Shown here piece by piece: positions 61,739 to 64,000 of a stretch of 64,000 nucleotides of DNA. The DNA is from Nepenthes gracilis. Its lineage: Eukaryota; Streptophyta; Magnoliopsida; Caryophyllales; Nepenthaceae. The stretch lies in the NCBI GenBank assembly GCA_033239525.1, contig BSYO01000010.1:9017379-9081378 (forward strand), given 5' to 3'. Position 1 is the stretch's first letter, and each line of letters opens with the position of its first letter. The translations under genes and the position numbers were made by a program. The notes below the pieces were generated by a model, which saw only the letters and a list, made by a program, of their open reading frames with translations, ran no database searches and was not told the origin of the DNA.

Positions 61739-62990
61739 TATTTTGGTTTTTTCTTTCTTTTTTTTTTTGGGGGGTTAACGCAAAAATAGTATATACGAGT
61801 ATTTAACACAGTAAACTCTACAGTTATGTTAATTGAAAAGAGAGCATCACTTGGTGATGGAGATTAGTGTTGTTGCCTCTGTAACCAAACAGCTCGGGCG
61901 CCTCCTCTATGCCCGACTTAGGTTTAGGGTTAAAACCCCGATGTACACACTCACAAAAAATTGTATTCGTAAAAGGGACACATAAAATATTGCTTGAGAG
62001 AATGTAATGGGAATGCAAATTGAGAATGTGAAGACAATAACTTAAAGCCCTCTCAAATGGCTAAACAACTAATGAATATTATAAAAATGATACGTGCTTT
62101 TTACCGGCTGATGTTTTTTATCTTAACCATTGGATTGCTGATAATCTGGGTTATTAACGGTGAAACTTTTGATGGTGGAAATAGTTAGGGTAGATTTTGC
62201 TTTTCCACTGAAAATTGATGAAGCAAATTTACTTGAGTGACGATTTTTTTTTTTTTTTTGAGTAATTAGGTTTTTTGTGGTAGTAAATAAAAGTCCTGTA
62301 CTAATCTTCTTTTTGCTAAATGATTTAATAGTTAAAAGATATATTATCTATGAATAACTGATTTTTTTTTTTTTAACATTTGCTGGATATATTTAGAATT
62401 ATGTGTTGATAAATAAAATAAATTGTGATTGAAAAAGTCTTTATATATATATATGTTCAAAAATAAAAATAATTTTGAATAAGCAGACCTCTAAATATAT
62501 CATTTGTTTAAGTGTTTAAGTAATCTTGAAGCGTCTAAATAATTTTTTGAACTTGCTCCATAAAGTCCCAAAGTGTAAGTTGACGAAGCTACCGTTTTAT
62601 TGAGGTAGTTGATACTGTAGGTATATGCACTTAATCCTTCAATTTTCATAACTAATTTCAAATTTAGGGTTATAAAAATATACAAAATGAGCAATTTTCA
62701 TAATATTAATTCATATACTTAACCTATGGGATGTTTCAGAAAACATCATACTTTAAATTCACACATTTAGAGGATCTAATATAGTCACATGGACATGTGA
62801 AATATTATATACGAAACACAAGCGGTAAAATATCATAATATTCAAAATCATAGCATGTGTGGGGCTAGGGTTTCCGATTAAACACAATATTTTGTACAAA
62901 CCTTAAAATCGGGTGTGAAATCAATATGTATACACGTTTTTTATACATATGCTTCAAAATCGGAAAGCAAATTAACATATATGCACATTT
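61739..62990. other. AT-rich intergenic
   Basis: Homopolymer T/A runs and short frames only. The rightmost part may belong to the LTR ending at 63484. Confidence 0.4.
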
Positions 62991-63484
62991 AATACATGAA
63001 TATTTCAAAATCTAAGTTTGGATGAGTATTTAAACAAGAATATCCGGAAGAAACGGTAAAAAACGAGCGAAAGGAGAAAGAAAAGTATAAGACTGCACTT
63101 GTCTCGACCCTATCTACAAGTTTCTCAACTAACTTCATGCTAGAAACGAACCCGAAAGCCTTGATCTCCTCCTCTCTCATCACCGGCACGCTCCCTCTCT
63201 CTCTTCTCTTTCCTCTTTCTTTCTTTTTACAAAAATATCCCGAATGAAATTAAGTGCACGGGTTAAATATCTGAGCTGGTGCTTGAGTACCAGTCAGGCA
63301 CCCCTTGGGTACAGGGCCACTGGAAATCGCACCCTTGGCGTGCTTTGGGCACACCTCAGGTGCAGCTCAAACTTGTCCTAAGTCCAACATTTTTCCACAC
63401 TTTCTCTACATCTAATGGCCCTAATTTTAATTATATCATCTTATTTAGCCATAATTATCATAAATAAAAAATACAAATATTACA
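62990..63484 (-). mobile_element. Chromovirus 3' LTR (5' part of it)
   Basis: On the minus strand it starts TGTAATATTTG at 63484. A block with 'cttgagtaccagtcaggcacc' on plus (63270-63360) resembles 11290-11380 in the solo LTR. A GA-rich leader (63180-63232) is followed by GACAAGT at 63103-63097. The far LTR end was not located. Confidence 0.6.
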
Positions 63485-64000
63485 ATCCTTCCCCCTTATA
63501 GAAATTTTGACCTCAAAATTTGACAAATCTCAAAATTTTAAAATCGAGGATAATCCTGCCAGATCTTTTCTCCACGTTCCTAAGTCTCCTCCTTGATTAA
63601 ATGATTTCTCCTGAGAACTATAGCCAAATGGAGTTATCTTGATCCTCTATAATGGCTTATCTTGAGCACACACTTACTTCCTCAATCATCAATGCATGGG
63701 AAGGGACATCACGATAATTCACCAAATTCTAAGACAGGCTAATTTATTGACTATTTCTTTGACTTACTATAAAATTTCAAACGGACCAATAAACTTCTAC
63801 TTCAATTCACCATAAGTCTCGAAAACGATCATTCATGTGGAATGTCAATTTAATCATGAAGTTTATAGGCCATGGACCCACACGCTTTCGTTGCGCTACT
63901 CTAATTAACCGTTTATTTGCACATTAAAAATCCTCTTACAACTTTTATTAATTGATTCATATCAGACACCTAGATTACATAGTAATCATGACCTAAGAAA
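63485..64000 (-). pseudogene. Chromovirus (Del/Tekay-like) pol 3' end
   Basis: On the minus strand, just before the LTR, the frame reads LIKEET*ERGEKIWQDYPRF, a decayed chromodomain tail, then FEICQILRSKFL*GGRIVI over a polypurine tract (ataagggggaagga). The motif 'FL.GGR' across the polypurine tract is the usual end of Del/Tekay elements. The body of the element continues past the right edge. Confidence 0.75.

Noticed and set aside
1..64000. CRISPR arrays, operons, phage or bacterial systems, tRNA and rRNA genes
   Set aside because: None seen. The tandem repeats present lack regular repeat-spacer structure, and the sequence is clearly plant nuclear DNA.

Overview
This is a window of nuclear DNA from a seed plant, probably a flowering plant with a large, transposon-rich genome. 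The evidence is the AT-rich sequence with spliced genes, GT-AG introns, many decayed LTR retrotransposons and one 100-base assembly gap. I cannot name the species. There is no bacterial, plastid or CRISPR-like content, and I saw no tRNA or rRNA gene.

Left 29.7 kb: almost everything is one minus-strand gene, the plant Strawberry-notch-type helicase-like protein FORGETTER1 (FGT1). Eight exons that join in frame were read directly (29459 down to 3904) and encode the first 430 residues: two LSD1-type zinc fingers, the Walker A loop, the DECH box and the SATG motif. The rest of the gene lies beyond the left edge. Intron 5 (10.3 kb) and intron 7 (12.3 kb) are filled with transposons: gypsy gag and integrase pieces, a gypsy leader with an initiator-Met-tRNA primer site, a 2-kb solo LTR with a near-perfect target-site duplication, and a broken RTE-type LINE. 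Exons 6 and 7 sit as a small island between a gypsy gag fragment and a gypsy integrase fragment.

Middle (29.7-60.8 kb): intergenic retrotransposon graveyard. It holds (a) a pair of about 3-kb direct repeats flanking a copia internal fragment (30.5-40.0 kb), (b) a plus-strand decayed gene of the 'putative gypsy type transposon' kind with its own TATA box (41.0-42.8 kb), (c) a reverse-oriented long LTR (43.5-46.1 kb) beside a minus-strand Tat-lineage gypsy pol (46.1-49.7 kb), (d) a further long LTR (51.3-54.0 kb), and (e) an LTR-like region carrying a CAG-rich patch and a degenerate tandem array of about 340-bp units (56.3-59.8 kb). Several of these long LTRs share one layout: TGTAAT start, TATA box, GA-rich leader and a conserved GGCAAGT motif that resembles a GC-type splice donor.

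Right end (60.4-64 kb): a microsatellite/hairpin region, the assembly gap, the first exon of a minus-strand gene for a probably plastid-targeted small protein (61148-61360; possibly DnaJ-related), a Tourist-like MITE, and the 3' end of a minus-strand chromovirus running off the right edge.

No new biological system is evident. The most useful observations are the FGT1 gene structure with its giant introns, the shared LTR family with its donor-like motif, the LTR/copia chimera, and the 340-bp array.
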